64,000 nt of DNA from CADCWK01 sp964244115. Lineage in GTDB: Bacteria > Chloroflexota > Chloroflexia > Thermomicrobiales > UBA6265. Shown here piece by piece: positions 15,929 to 24,568 of this stretch. Position 1 is the first letter of the stretch. Each line of letters begins with the position of its first letter. Where the stretch lies: NCBI GenBank assembly GCA_964244115.1, contig CAXTHM010000008.1:12039-76038 (forward strand). Reading direction: 5' to 3'. The position numbers and the translations under genes were made by a program. The notes under the pieces were generated by a model. The model ran no database searches, had not been told where the DNA came from, and worked only from the letters and a program-made list of their open reading frames with translations.

Positions 15929-18178
15929 TCAGTCGGCCGGTGTCGCTGACGGCGGCGGAGCAGGCAACTCGGTGTGGCCGAAGCCGAGCCGGTCGACGGC
16001 CAGGCGGACCGGCCGCGGCGCCCACCAGTTCCACCGGCCCAGCAGCCGCATCGTCGCCGGGACGAGCAGGCAGCGCACGATCGTCGCGTCGATCAGCACG
16101 GCGACGGCCAGCCCGAAGCCGAGGCTCTTGATGACCGTCACCTCGGCGATCACGAAGCCGCCGAAGACGACGATCATGATCGCCGCCGCGCCGGTGATGA
16201 TCCCGCCCGTGTTCTCGATCCCGAGCGCGACCGACTCCCGGTTGCGGCCGGAGCGGACGTACTCCTCCTGCACCCGCGACAGCAGCAGGACCTCGTAGTC
16301 CATGCTCAGCCCGTAGAGCACGCAGAACATCAGGATCGGCGTCGTCGCGATCAGCTGCCCGTCGGCGGTGAAGCCGAGCGGACCGGACAGCCAGCCGTCC
16401 TGGAAGACGAGGATCACGATCCCGAGCGACGACGTGATCGAGAGCAGCGTCATGAAGATCGCCTTGATCGGCAGCAGCAGCGACCCAAAGCTGAGCAGCA
16501 GGATCAGGTACGACCCGACGAAGACGAACAGCAGCGCCGCCGGCAGCGCGTCGATGATCCCGTTGCGCAGATCGACGGTGAAGGCCGCGTCGCCCCCGAC
16601 CCGGCTCGACACGCCGGCGACGTCCAGATCGCGGATCTGCTCGACGATCGCCTGCGTCCCGGCCGGTTCCGTATCGAACGAGACCTCCATCAGCGCGGCG
16701 TCGCCGTCGACCAGCAGCGGCAGGCCCTGCCGGAGCAGGAACGGCAGGTCGGCCTGGTCGCCGGAGTACGACGCCCAGTCGAACGGGATCGCGCTGGCGA
16801 GGGTCCCAGTCGTCAGGCTGTCGACCCGGGTGACGCCGGGCAGCGCCGCGATCCGGGTGGCCAGCTCCGTCTCCGCGGCGACGCTGCCGGCCGAGAGCGC
16901 GTCGCCGTCGGTGGCGGTGACGACGACCGGGATCGTATTGCCCTCATTGGCGGCGAACTCGCTCTGGAGCCGGTCGGAGGCGACCCGCGACGGGCTGTCG
17001 GTCCCGACGATGTTGATCGTGCCGGGCGTCAGGTTCAGCGTCAGCAGCGGGATCGACATGACGAGCAGGACGACCATGATCGGGACGAGGAAGGCGACCG
17101 GGCGCCGCATCACCGTCGCGGCAAGGGCGTGCCAGAAGCCGTTGCGGGGGCGCAGATCCGGTCGCCGGATCGCGTAGCGGTTGATCCCGTAGCCGAGCAC
17201 GGCCAGCAGCGCCGGCAGGAACGTCAGCCCGTAGACCAGCGCCAGCCCGACGACGAGGATGCCGGCCTGCCCCATCTGGGCGATCGTCGGCATCGGGAAG
17301 AAGAAGGTCGCGGACAGCCCGAACATGACGGTGATCGCGGAGAAGAAGACCGCCTTGCCAACCGTCGCGACCGTCACGGCGACGGCATCCTCGACCGGGC
17401 GCTTCGCCAGCTCCTCCCGGAAGCGGGAGACCATGAACAGCGAGTAATCCACCCCGAGGCCGAGGCCGAGCATCGTGACGAGATTCAGCGAGAAGACGGA
17501 CTGATCGGTGAAGAAGCTGATCGCGAAGGTGACGGCCAGGGTGGCGATGATGCCGATGCCGCCGGTGATCAGGGGCAGCCCGGCGGCGACCAGCCCGCCG
17601 AAGATCAGGATCAGGAAGACGATGGTCAGCGGGATCGCGATGATCTCGGCCCGGATCAGCCCCTCCTGGACGGCGACCGTGACGTCGTCATTGACGACCG
17701 TGGCGCCGGTCGCGGTGGCCGTCAGCCCCTGGGCGGCGGCGCTGTCCCCGACGGCGGTGACGAGATCGGAGGAGTTGCTGACGCCATCGGCATCGACCTG
17801 GGCGAGGGCGTAGGTACTGCGGCCATCGCGGCTGATGAAGCGTTGATCGCCACCCGAGGCGACGCTGATCACGCGGACGACGCCGCGGTCGGGCGTCAGC
17901 GGGGCAAGGGCGGCCGCGACACGGGCCGCGACCGCCGGGTCCGCGATCGGGCCGTCGGCGTCGATCAGGAAGACGATCGTGTTGTCGCCCCGGCCGAACC
18001 GGTCGCCGAGCTCCCGGGCGATCTGGATCGACTCGGCGTCATCGCTGACGAGGGCGTTCTCCTGCAGTTCCGGCCGGATGACGAGCAGTCCGATGATCGC
18101 GGCGACGAGGCTGACAGCCGAGAGGATGAGCACCAGCCGCTGATGTGCGGCAATGAGACGCCCCCAGCGCAGGAACAT
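15929..18178 (-). CDS. MMPL/RND-family membrane transporter
   Basis: A 749-residue transporter of the MmpL branch of the RND superfamily. It has the two-fold layout of the family: one helix near the N-terminus (LVLILSAVSLVAAIIGLLVI), a ~130-residue external domain, a block of five helices containing GLGVDYSLFMVSRFREELAK, then a second external domain and a second block containing YGLSMDYEVLLLSRVQEEYV. The Asp residues in those two motifs belong to the proton relay. Substrates are often lipids or hydrophobic compounds. ATG 18178 follows GAGGAG. It is a paralog of the transporter at 43314-45572, but no regulator gene is adjacent here. Confidence 0.92.
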   Translation of the reverse strand: MFLRWGRLIAAHQRLVLILSAVSLVAAIIGLLVIRPELQENALVSDDAESIQIARELGDRFGRGDNTIVFLIDADGPIADPAVAARVAAALAPLTPDRGVVRVISVASGGDQRFISRDGRSTYALAQVDADGVSNSSDLVTAVGDSAAAQGLTATATGATVVNDDVTVAVQEGLIRAEIIAIPLTIVFLILIFGGLVAAGLPLITGGIGIIATLAVTFAISFFTDQSVFSLNLVTMLGLGLGVDYSLFMVSRFREELAKRPVEDAVAVTVATVGKAVFFSAITVMFGLSATFFFPMPTIAQMGQAGILVVGLALVYGLTFLPALLAVLGYGINRYAIRRPDLRPRNGFWHALAATVMRRPVAFLVPIMVVLLVMSIPLLTLNLTPGTINIVGTDSPSRVASDRLQSEFAANEGNTIPVVVTATDGDALSAGSVAAETELATRIAALPGVTRVDSLTTGTLASAIPFDWASYSGDQADLPFLLRQGLPLLVDGDAALMEVSFDTEPAGTQAIVEQIRDLDVAGVSSRVGGDAAFTVDLRNGIIDALPAALLFVFVGSYLILLLSFGSLLLPIKAIFMTLLSITSSLGIVILVFQDGWLSGPLGFTADGQLIATTPILMFCVLYGLSMDYEVLLLSRVQEEYVRSGRNRESVALGIENTGGIITGAAAIMIVVFGGFVIAEVTVIKSLGFGLAVAVLIDATIVRCLLVPATMRLLGRWNWWAPRPVRLAVDRLGFGHTELPAPPPSATPAD

Positions 18179-18448
18179 GGCGGACTCCTCGGAGACGGGG
18201 CGGGCGGGGTGACGACAGGCGTGCGACCACCTGTCAGGGGAGGCGATCACCGTCCTGATAGGGTACCAGCCGGGGCGCCGGCCGGAGGCCGTTCCTCCTG
18301 TGGACGCGCGACATGTCCGGCAGGACTGACGTTGCCAGACACGCGGTGATCGCGATGGGGACGACTGCGATCCGCCGTGCCCGGGACCGGGACGGGAGCG
18401 GTGCCCGACGTCTCGATCACGCGTGACAGCGCCTCCCGGTCAGGGCGA

Positions 18449-20692
18449 TCACGGGGCGGTTCCCCGGGCGACCCCGGTCCCGGGCGGCGTCGACGATGCC
18501 ACCGTGGTCGACGGAGCGGCCGTGGTCGGCCCGGTCGGCGGTCGGGGAGTGGGGACCGGCGCGGGAGGGGGTGCCATCAGCCAGCGGACGAGCTCATCCG
18601 GCGGCATCGCCGGGGCGATGAGATGCCCCTGGATCCGGTCGCAGCCGGCGGCCCACGCGGCGTCGACCTGCTCCGGGGTCTCGACCCCCTCCGCCGTCAC
18701 GACCATCCCGAGGGCATGGGCCATCGCGACGATACCGGACACGATCGTCCGGTCGACGGCATCCTCGGGCAGCCGCTGGATGAAGCCGTGGTCGAGCTTC
18801 AGGTCCGTCGCCCGGAGCGTGCGGAGGTGGGCCAGGGGGCTCGCCCCGGTCCCGACATCGTCGAGCGACAGGCGGATGCCGAGGGCGTGGAGCGCCTCCA
18901 GGACGGCCGAGGACGCGAGCAGGTCGTCCGGTCCGGTCCGCTCGCTGATCTCCAGCCAGAGGCGGTCGGGAGCGATGGTCCGGTCGGCGAGCATCCGGGC
19001 GACCCGTTCGGGGAAGGCCGGGTCCCGGAGTTGCGGGGCGGCGACATTGATGTTGATGTGGGGTGGCGACGTGATGGCCAGCTCGGCGTCCCACGCCTGG
19101 AGTTGCCGGCCGGCTTCCGCGACGATCCAGTCGCCGATGGGGAGGATCAGACCAGTCTCCTCGGCCAGCGGGATGATGTCGACAGGCGCGACGAGGCCGC
19201 GCCGCGGGTCTTGCCACCGCAGGAAGGCTTCGACGGTCGCGACGGTACCGGTGGCGAGATCGATCACCGGCTGATAGTGGAGACAGAACTCCTGGCGATC
19301 GAGGGCCTGCCGCAGATCGGCGATCAGGGTCAGATGCTCACCGGCCCGGTCCAGACTGGGGGTGAAGTGGGCGATCCGGTCGCGGCCCCCACCCTTGGCG
19401 GCCCGGATCGCGAGGCTGGCCTCCCGGATCGCGTCGGAGGCATCGCCGGTGCCGGTGTCGTTCATGGCGACGCCGATGCTGCCGCCGACGATGACCTCCC
19501 GATCGCCGATCGGGACCGGCGTGCGCAGGGTGGCGACCAGCCGCTCGGCGATCGCGGTCGCGGCCGCGGCGGATGTCTCGGTGATGACCGCGACGAACTC
19601 ATCGCCGCCGAAGCGGGAGACCGTGCCGGCGTCGCCGAGTTCGGTGGTGAGCCCCTGGGCCATCGCGGTCAGGAGGGTGTCGCCGGCGGTGTGCCCGTAG
19701 GCGTCGTTGACGAGCTTGAACCGGTCGAGATCGATGAACAGGACGGCCACGGTGCCGGGGGCGCTCGTCGTGAGCACCCGAGCCAGGGTCTCATCGAGGA
19801 ACGCCCGGTTGGGCAACCCCGTCAGGGTGTCGCGGTGGGCCAGGGTACGGAGTTCGTCCTCGACGACCTTCCGGGAGGTGATGTCGCGGACCACCCCCTG
19901 CCAGCTCACGAGATTGCCAGCGTCATCCAGGACGGGAGCCGCCACATCGTGGACCCAGACGACCCGGCCATCGCGGGTGACCATGCGGTACTCGGCGACG
20001 TACGGCTCACCGGAGGCATCGGCCTGATCGGACAGGTGCTGGACCCGGAGCCGGTCGTCCGGGTGCGTCCGCTGGCGCCAGAGCGAATGATCGGCGAGGA
20101 AGGCATCGGGCGGGTCGCCGAGCAACTCCTCGACGAAGGGGCTCACATAGTCGGTCGTCGACACATCGCTGAGCGTCTCGATGTAGACGACCGCCGGGAT
20201 CTGCTCGACGAGGTGACGGTAGCGCGCTTCGCTGGCCTTGATCCGGAGCTCGGCGTTGCGCTCGGCCGTGATGTCCCGGACGTAGACGATCAGGCCATCG
20301 GGCGCCGGGAAGATCCGGATCGTGAACCAGCCGTCCAGAACCGGGTAGAAGTTCTCCACCGTCCGGGGCTGCCCATCCCGCATCGACTGCCGGTACGCCT
20401 CGGCCAGCGGCGTCCCGATGACATCGGCATAGATGTCCCAGAAGTTCCGGCCCAGCAAGTGCGACACCGGGTAGCCCAGGCTGCGTCCGGCTTCCCTGTT
20501 GAGATAGGTGAAGCACCACGACCGGTCCAGGGCGAAGACCGCGTCGGTCACCCGCTCGAGGATATCCCGCGTTTGGGCGGAGATACGCGATGCCGAGGGA
20601 CGATGGGACGCGGGCGTACGCCGACGAACACTGGTCCTGACCGGCGACGACGATCGTATCAGGCGCCGTCGGGTTCGCGGGGACATCGGCAC
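18449..20692 (-). CDS. PAS-PAS-GGDEF-EAL cyclic-di-GMP signalling protein
   Basis: A 747-residue soluble protein. A first PAS domain begins near residue 40 (DAVFALDRSWCFTYLNREAG), and a second follows with the RTHPDDRLRVQHL and RDGRVVWVHDVAAPVLDDAG features. The GGDEF domain has LTGLPNRAFLD, LFIDLDRFKLVND and an intact SRFGGDEFVAV, so diguanylate cyclase activity is plausible. The EAL domain is changed to EAF (TVEAFLRWQD), but other catalytic residues remain: N in INVAAPQL, E in LEISERT, DD in LDDVGTG, K in DLKLDHGFIQ and E in TAEGVETPEQ. Phosphodiesterase activity is therefore possible but uncertain. No membrane segment is seen; the PAS domains probably sense a cytoplasmic cue. Confidence 0.93.
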   Translation of the reverse strand: MPMSPRTRRRLIRSSSPVRTSVRRRTPASHRPSASRISAQTRDILERVTDAVFALDRSWCFTYLNREAGRSLGYPVSHLLGRNFWDIYADVIGTPLAEAYRQSMRDGQPRTVENFYPVLDGWFTIRIFPAPDGLIVYVRDITAERNAELRIKASEARYRHLVEQIPAVVYIETLSDVSTTDYVSPFVEELLGDPPDAFLADHSLWRQRTHPDDRLRVQHLSDQADASGEPYVAEYRMVTRDGRVVWVHDVAAPVLDDAGNLVSWQGVVRDITSRKVVEDELRTLAHRDTLTGLPNRAFLDETLARVLTTSAPGTVAVLFIDLDRFKLVNDAYGHTAGDTLLTAMAQGLTTELGDAGTVSRFGGDEFVAVITETSAAAATAIAERLVATLRTPVPIGDREVIVGGSIGVAMNDTGTGDASDAIREASLAIRAAKGGGRDRIAHFTPSLDRAGEHLTLIADLRQALDRQEFCLHYQPVIDLATGTVATVEAFLRWQDPRRGLVAPVDIIPLAEETGLILPIGDWIVAEAGRQLQAWDAELAITSPPHININVAAPQLRDPAFPERVARMLADRTIAPDRLWLEISERTGPDDLLASSAVLEALHALGIRLSLDDVGTGASPLAHLRTLRATDLKLDHGFIQRLPEDAVDRTIVSGIVAMAHALGMVVTAEGVETPEQVDAAWAAGCDRIQGHLIAPAMPPDELVRWLMAPPPAPVPTPRPPTGPTTAAPSTTVASSTPPGTGVARGTAP

Positions 20693-21006
20693 TCCGGCGA
20701 GAACGGGTTCAGCGGTGACGTGCCAGCCTTCACCGTACGGTGGAGGGTAGGGGCAGGGTCAATCTCGGCCCATGACCCATCACTCTCATTTCCCGCGGAT
20801 GAGTATCCCACCCGGACTGACCGGAGAGGGAGGAGCCGCCATCCACCGGTGGGCCGCCCAGCCCGACGCCCGACCCGACGCATCCCGATGGCCGGGCGTG
20901 GCCGGATCGGGCGGACCGGGTTGGCATGGCGGGGCGGCTGCCAGGATACTTGCCCGGTGGAATCGTCGGCACGACGGTGTCCGGCGAGCCGGTACGGAGA
21001 ACTCCC
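20693..21006. other. divergent intergenic region
   Basis: It lies between the minus-strand GGDEF-EAL gene and the plus-strand small membrane protein and holds both upstream regions. No repeat, hairpin or short gene with a convincing ribosome site was found. Confidence 0.4.
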
Positions 21007-21294
21007 TTGGATCGTGACAACCTCGTCGGCATCATCCTGCTCGCCCTCTGCGCCTTCGTCGCGCTGATCGGCGGGTATGCCATCGCGACCGGCAACCGGC
21101 TGACCTATACCGGGCCGTCGTGGGTGATCACCGTACTGAGCATCTTCCTGCTCGGTGCCTTCGTCTCTATGCTCGTCGGCGCGTTCCGGGGGCGGCGGCG
21201 CTCCGGCGGGGGGCAGCAGTGGCCCAACCCGACGACAGGCAACCGGCCCTGGTGGCGCGGCATCTGGCCCTTCAATCGCAACGATCCGCGCTGA
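21007..21294 (+). CDS. small two-helix membrane protein
   Basis: About 95 residues from a TTG start at 21007, chosen because CGGAG lies seven bases upstream. Two membrane helices are clear: VGIILLALCAFVALIGGYAI and VITVLSIFLLGAFVSMLVGA, followed by a basic FRGRRRSGGG and a Trp-rich tail (PWWRGIWPFNR). No family is recognised. An ATG at 20926 would add a 27-residue extension with no supporting ribosome site. Confidence 0.65.
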   Translation: MDRDNLVGIILLALCAFVALIGGYAIATGNRLTYTGPSWVITVLSIFLLGAFVSMLVGAFRGRRRSGGGQQWPNPTTGNRPWWRGIWPFNRNDPR

Positions 21295-21398
21295 TCAGCA
21301 TGACGTGCGTGCGTTATTCAGTGACAGGAACCATCAGCCAGAGCAGGCTGACGGAGGCTTCGCCGATGGCCCCGGCCGCTGGCAGCTTCGCATGATCG

Positions 21399-21545
21399 AT
21401 GACCGGGACCCAAACGAACGTAGCAATCGATGAGCAGGTCGCCGAGGGGCAGGCCCAGCAGGCCCACGGCGAGGGCCGGCAGCTCAAGGGTGACGTCTAG
21501 GACCGCGCCGGCCAGGTCAAGGACGCCCGGACCCCGAACCGCTAA
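21399..21545 (+). pseudogene. decayed CsbD-like stress protein gene
   Basis: In one frame bases 21399-21545 read MTGTQTNVAIDEQ, VAEGQAQQAHGEGRQLKGDV, a TAG stop (21498-21500), then DRAGQVKDARTPNR and a TAA. The pattern of G-x-A-x-x-A-x-G with charged residues is that of CsbD-like proteins (small, hydrophilic, stress-induced). The in-frame stop and the absence of a good ribosome site suggest decay. The match is short, so confidence is moderate. Confidence 0.45.
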
Positions 21546-21681
21546 CCACAGATCTGGTTCAGTCAGACCGGCGATCAGCGCTCCGTTAAGCCTTGCAATC
21601 GAACAACTGGTCCGGATCGCACAGATGGCGGTCCGGGCCGGTTTGCTGTGATCGAGATATTGACCTAACTAACTCTCGAAG

Positions 21682-22013
21682 TTACGTCTCGCCGACGATC
21701 CGATGGACCATCCCGATAACCTGGCGAAGCGTTTCAGCATGTACGTGGCCGCGATGTCGCTGAAACCGAGCGTGCGAGACTGAACGAATTTGATCGCACA
21801 TCACGGCAGATGGCAGATCGAGTCCGCCCTCTGGGGGCGAGACGTTGATATGCGCCAGCCAGTCGCGCTGCCGAGAAGTGATCGCCGCGACGACACAGAG
21901 TTGGCTCGGGCTCGAATTGAATCCATCCCAGGTCTGAGACCTCCCTGCTCCCGGCCCGGAACGGGGTCGAAGTCGATCTCCCAGATCTCTCCCTGACGCG
22001 GATAGTCCGCCAC
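21682..22013 (-). pseudogene. MazF/PemK-like toxin gene with frameshift
   Basis: The GTG at 22013 opens with MADYPRQGEIWEIDFDPVPG and REQGGLRP, the standard start of MazF/PemK endoribonucleases. The frame then leaves the family sequence. The neighbouring frame carries on with DGFNSSPSQLCVVAAITSRQ, HINVSPPEGGLDLPSAVMCD and QIRSVSHARFQR, which are the later MazF motifs. A handful of residues expected after GLRP (the usual ALVV-type strand) are missing at the junction near 21930. A small deletion has therefore both shifted the frame and removed part of the core, so the toxin should be inactive. The start overlaps the antitoxin stop by one base. Confidence 0.8.
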
Positions 22014-22267
22014 TATGGCCGCTCTTCCAGCCCGTCGAGCAAGGCACCATCAAACACGGCGATCTCATCCTGCCACTCGGCCCAGGCAACTGGATCAGCC
22101 TGCGCATCGCGGAGCTGATCGTGATATCGCTGCCAGAACAGCTTTTCCTCGTACTGTTCCACCGCCCGGTCAACCACCGCGCCAATCGATTCCTGCTCGC
22201 CTTGCGCCAGATGCTGAAGCCGTGCGTGCGTTTCCATCGAGACCCGAATCGTCGTGGTGGATACCAT
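22013..22267 (-). CDS. ribbon-helix-helix antitoxin of a MazF-type pair
   Basis: An 84-residue protein. The N-terminal ribbon-helix-helix reads TTTIRVSMETHARLQHLAQG then ESIGAVVDRAVEQYEEKLFW, and an acidic C-terminal half (WAEWQDEIAVFDGALLDGLE) would wrap the toxin. Antitoxins of this type bind their own promoter and neutralise the toxin. The stop overlaps the toxin start, so the two were one operon. The antitoxin looks intact although its toxin partner is frameshifted. Confidence 0.82.
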   Translation of the reverse strand: MVSTTTIRVSMETHARLQHLAQGEQESIGAVVDRAVEQYEEKLFWQRYHDQLRDAQADPVAWAEWQDEIAVFDGALLDGLEERP

Positions 22268-22404
22268 CGATATTCCTTCCTGGTGTGTTATCCATCTTCG
22301 TGTTTCAGAAAATGTAACAGTTCCCGTAACGGTGTTCCGGGATCAATTGATCCAACCATCAGGCAAGCATCTTTGACATGCCCATATCATCGACAGAAAA
22401 TGAG

Positions 22405-22434
22405 TGGCCCACGAACATCCATCGTCGTGGGCCA
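22405..22434 (-). terminator. hairpin with T-rich tract
   Basis: TGGCCCACGA (22405-22414) pairs with TCGTGGGCCA (22425-22434). On the minus strand it is followed by CTCATTTTCTG. It lies about 30 bases past the stop of the minus-strand gene at 22465 and is a good intrinsic terminator. Confidence 0.8.
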
Positions 22435-22464
22435 GTTGAATTTCATCTATTAAGACGAACGCGG

Positions 22465-23850
22465 TCAGGAGCCGACGAGTTGCTCCGCCAGATCCAGGGC
22501 AGCGGGGAGGGGATCGCCAGAGACGGAGGCCGCGTCGATCTTGAGGAGGAAGACCCCGCTGCGGACGTAGAGGACGACGAGGTTGCCGTCATCGTTGGTC
22601 GTCCGCAGCGCCACGATCTCGTCGCCGATCGCGGTGTCGGCCGGGAGTTCGGTGGGCTCGGCCCCGAAGGCATCGACGAAGGCGGGCAGCGCCTCGGAAG
22701 CCCCATCCTCGGTCTCGAACTCGTGGACGCTGACGGCGTACCGGTTGATGTCCTCGTTGGCGGGCTGCGGGACGGCGTCGTAGGCGATGTACTCGTTGGC
22801 CAGCCAGCCCCAGCCCTCGAGGTCGGCCTCGGCCTGGCTGGCGTCCTCGCCCTCGACGACGAAGGTCCCGGCGACCTCGCTCAGGCTGCGCTCGCCCTCG
22901 TCGCTCGGGGTGTCGAAGCCGGCCGGCAGATCGTCCGGCGGCGGCAGGAACGCGGCGATGCCGCCGGTGCCGGCCGTCGATACCTCGCCACTGGCCGAGC
23001 GGGAGGCGCGCGGACTGGCGCTGGCGGCGACACCCGCGGACGGTTCGGCGCTGGCGGCGGCAGCGGCGTCACTGGCCGGCGCATCGCTGGCCGGCGCGTC
23101 ACCGGAGGCATCGGCGACGGTGGACGGTGCGACGCTGGCGTCAGCCGCCGGAACCGGACTGGCGGCGCCGGGCAGGACCGCTGCGCCAGCGACTACCGAG
23201 GGACCGGATGACGGCGACGCTTCGAGGGACGGCGATGCCGCTCCCGCGACGCCCTCGCCCGGTTGACCGGCGACGACCGGGACGGTGGCCGGTGGCGGCG
23301 CGTCGTCATCGCCACCGAAGCCGCCGTTGGCGAAGGCGAGGACGGCCGCGACCAGGGCGACCACCGCGACCAGCCCGATCACCCCGGCCAGGATCCCTTT
23401 GATCAGGTTGTTGCGCTCCGGCGGCGCGATCTGCGGCGGGACGGGCGGCGGGGCCGGCCGCAGGTTGAGCGGGGTGTGGTCGGGCGGGACGCGGCCGACG
23501 GGGTGGAGGGCGTACTCGCTCCGGGCATCGTAGCGGGCGATCGGGTCGTAGGCCGGGCGGTTGGGCGGCAGGGCGGAGTTGGGATAGAAGACCGGCTCAT
23601 CGGCCAGCGGCCCGAGCCGGGTCGCGCTGTCGCCGGGGTAGCCCGCTGTCGGGCCGTAGGGCGGAGGCGGCTGGGATTCGGGCGCGGTGTAGGGATCGAA
23701 CGCCGCCGTCGGCTGGTAGTCCGTGGGCGACTGGTACGTCGAGGGGGGTGAGACGTCGCCCACGGCCCCGCCGCCATGTCCGTTCGGCTCGGCGGCGGGC
23801 GGCGCGGCGATCGTGGTCGCGTCTCGACGGGTCGGTGGTCGTGGTTCCAT
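22465..23850 (-). CDS. single-pass membrane protein with Ala/Ser linker and extracellular domain
   Basis: A 461-residue protein. The first ~135 residues are Pro/Tyr-rich and disordered. One membrane helix follows (IKGILAGVIGLVAVVALVAA), then an acidic GGDDD cap, a ~130-residue Ala/Ser/Pro linker (SDAPASDAAAAASAEPSAGV), and a folded C-terminal domain of about 140 residues (LPAGFDTPSDEGERSLSEVA ... DEIVALRTTNDDGNLVVLYV). I do not recognise this last domain; its sequence suits a small extracellular alpha/beta fold. The start at 23850 is the first ATG with a nearby GGAGAG. Its plan resembles 6317-7234 and 55329-57020. Confidence 0.72.
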   Translation of the reverse strand: MEPRPPTRRDATTIAAPPAAEPNGHGGGAVGDVSPPSTYQSPTDYQPTAAFDPYTAPESQPPPPYGPTAGYPGDSATRLGPLADEPVFYPNSALPPNRPAYDPIARYDARSEYALHPVGRVPPDHTPLNLRPAPPPVPPQIAPPERNNLIKGILAGVIGLVAVVALVAAVLAFANGGFGGDDDAPPPATVPVVAGQPGEGVAGAASPSLEASPSSGPSVVAGAAVLPGAASPVPAADASVAPSTVADASGDAPASDAPASDAAAAASAEPSAGVAASASPRASRSASGEVSTAGTGGIAAFLPPPDDLPAGFDTPSDEGERSLSEVAGTFVVEGEDASQAEADLEGWGWLANEYIAYDAVPQPANEDINRYAVSVHEFETEDGASEALPAFVDAFGAEPTELPADTAIGDEIVALRTTNDDGNLVVLYVRSGVFLLKIDAASVSGDPLPAALDLAEQLVGS

Positions 23851-24568
23851 GCGGTCGTGTGCTCTCCGGTGATCCGAACCTCGACGACAGGTGGCCGGCG
23901 ACGGGTGGTCAGCAGCGGCGGACCGGCCCGGTACCGTCAGCGGTGTCTCCCGGCGCATCGACCCGGCTGCTCCGGGCGATCGACAGGTCTGGGGCGGCGA
24001 ACGGCGCGGCCGGAACGGGGGTGTGCTGCGGGGGACTCGAGTATACGCAATTTCCCCCGGGGACCGCGTGGGCCGGTACGCGGCGCCGACCGGTTCAGTC
24101 ACCGCCGCCTCGCCCGGTCGGTTGCCTGGACACCCGGGCATCCGCCTCGCGGCAATGGCTCCGTACCCTCATCTACGCACCGGAGCACCGTTAGGTTTCG
24201 CCGAACGGCCCGCCGAGGCGCGTTCCCGCCCGACCGGCCCCACAGGGAAGGCCCCGGCACGACGACACGACAGCGGGAACCGATCCGGTGCACGCGGCGT
24301 CCTTCGCCATAGGGACGGCCAATCGGCCCGTTCCGCACGGTCGACGGCCCACCTCCGGTGGTGCACCCGCCGGGGGCGCCGCGGCGGCCAGGAATTCGGA
24401 CCACGCGTGGACGATGGGTCCATGCCGGTTGGATGGAGAGGGGGCTCTTTCGTTGTGGACCGGATCGGGCCGGATCACCCGGAGTCATCGTCCGCCATCC
24501 CGGAGGGATGGACACGGCCTGTCATGCTGGTCCCAGAGTCGATTCGTGCGCTGGACGAGGAATGAGGG
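23851..24568. other. divergent intergenic region, no gene recognised
   Basis: About 700 bases between divergent genes for an anchored protein and an exported propeller. Frames here are Arg/Pro-rich and look like noise. A small palindrome around 24490-24512 (GCCATCCCGGAGGGATGG) lies upstream of the propeller gene and could be a regulatory or structural site. Confidence 0.4.

Noticed and set aside
15974..18349. A very long open frame on the plus strand across the first MMPL gene
   Set aside because: It is a charged, Gln/Asp/Arg-rich frame antisense to a clear transporter gene and comes from high G+C codon bias.
18377..21067. Long plus-strand frame across the GGDEF-EAL gene
   Set aside because: Low-complexity Gly/Arg/Asp sequence antisense to a strong gene; no ribosome site.
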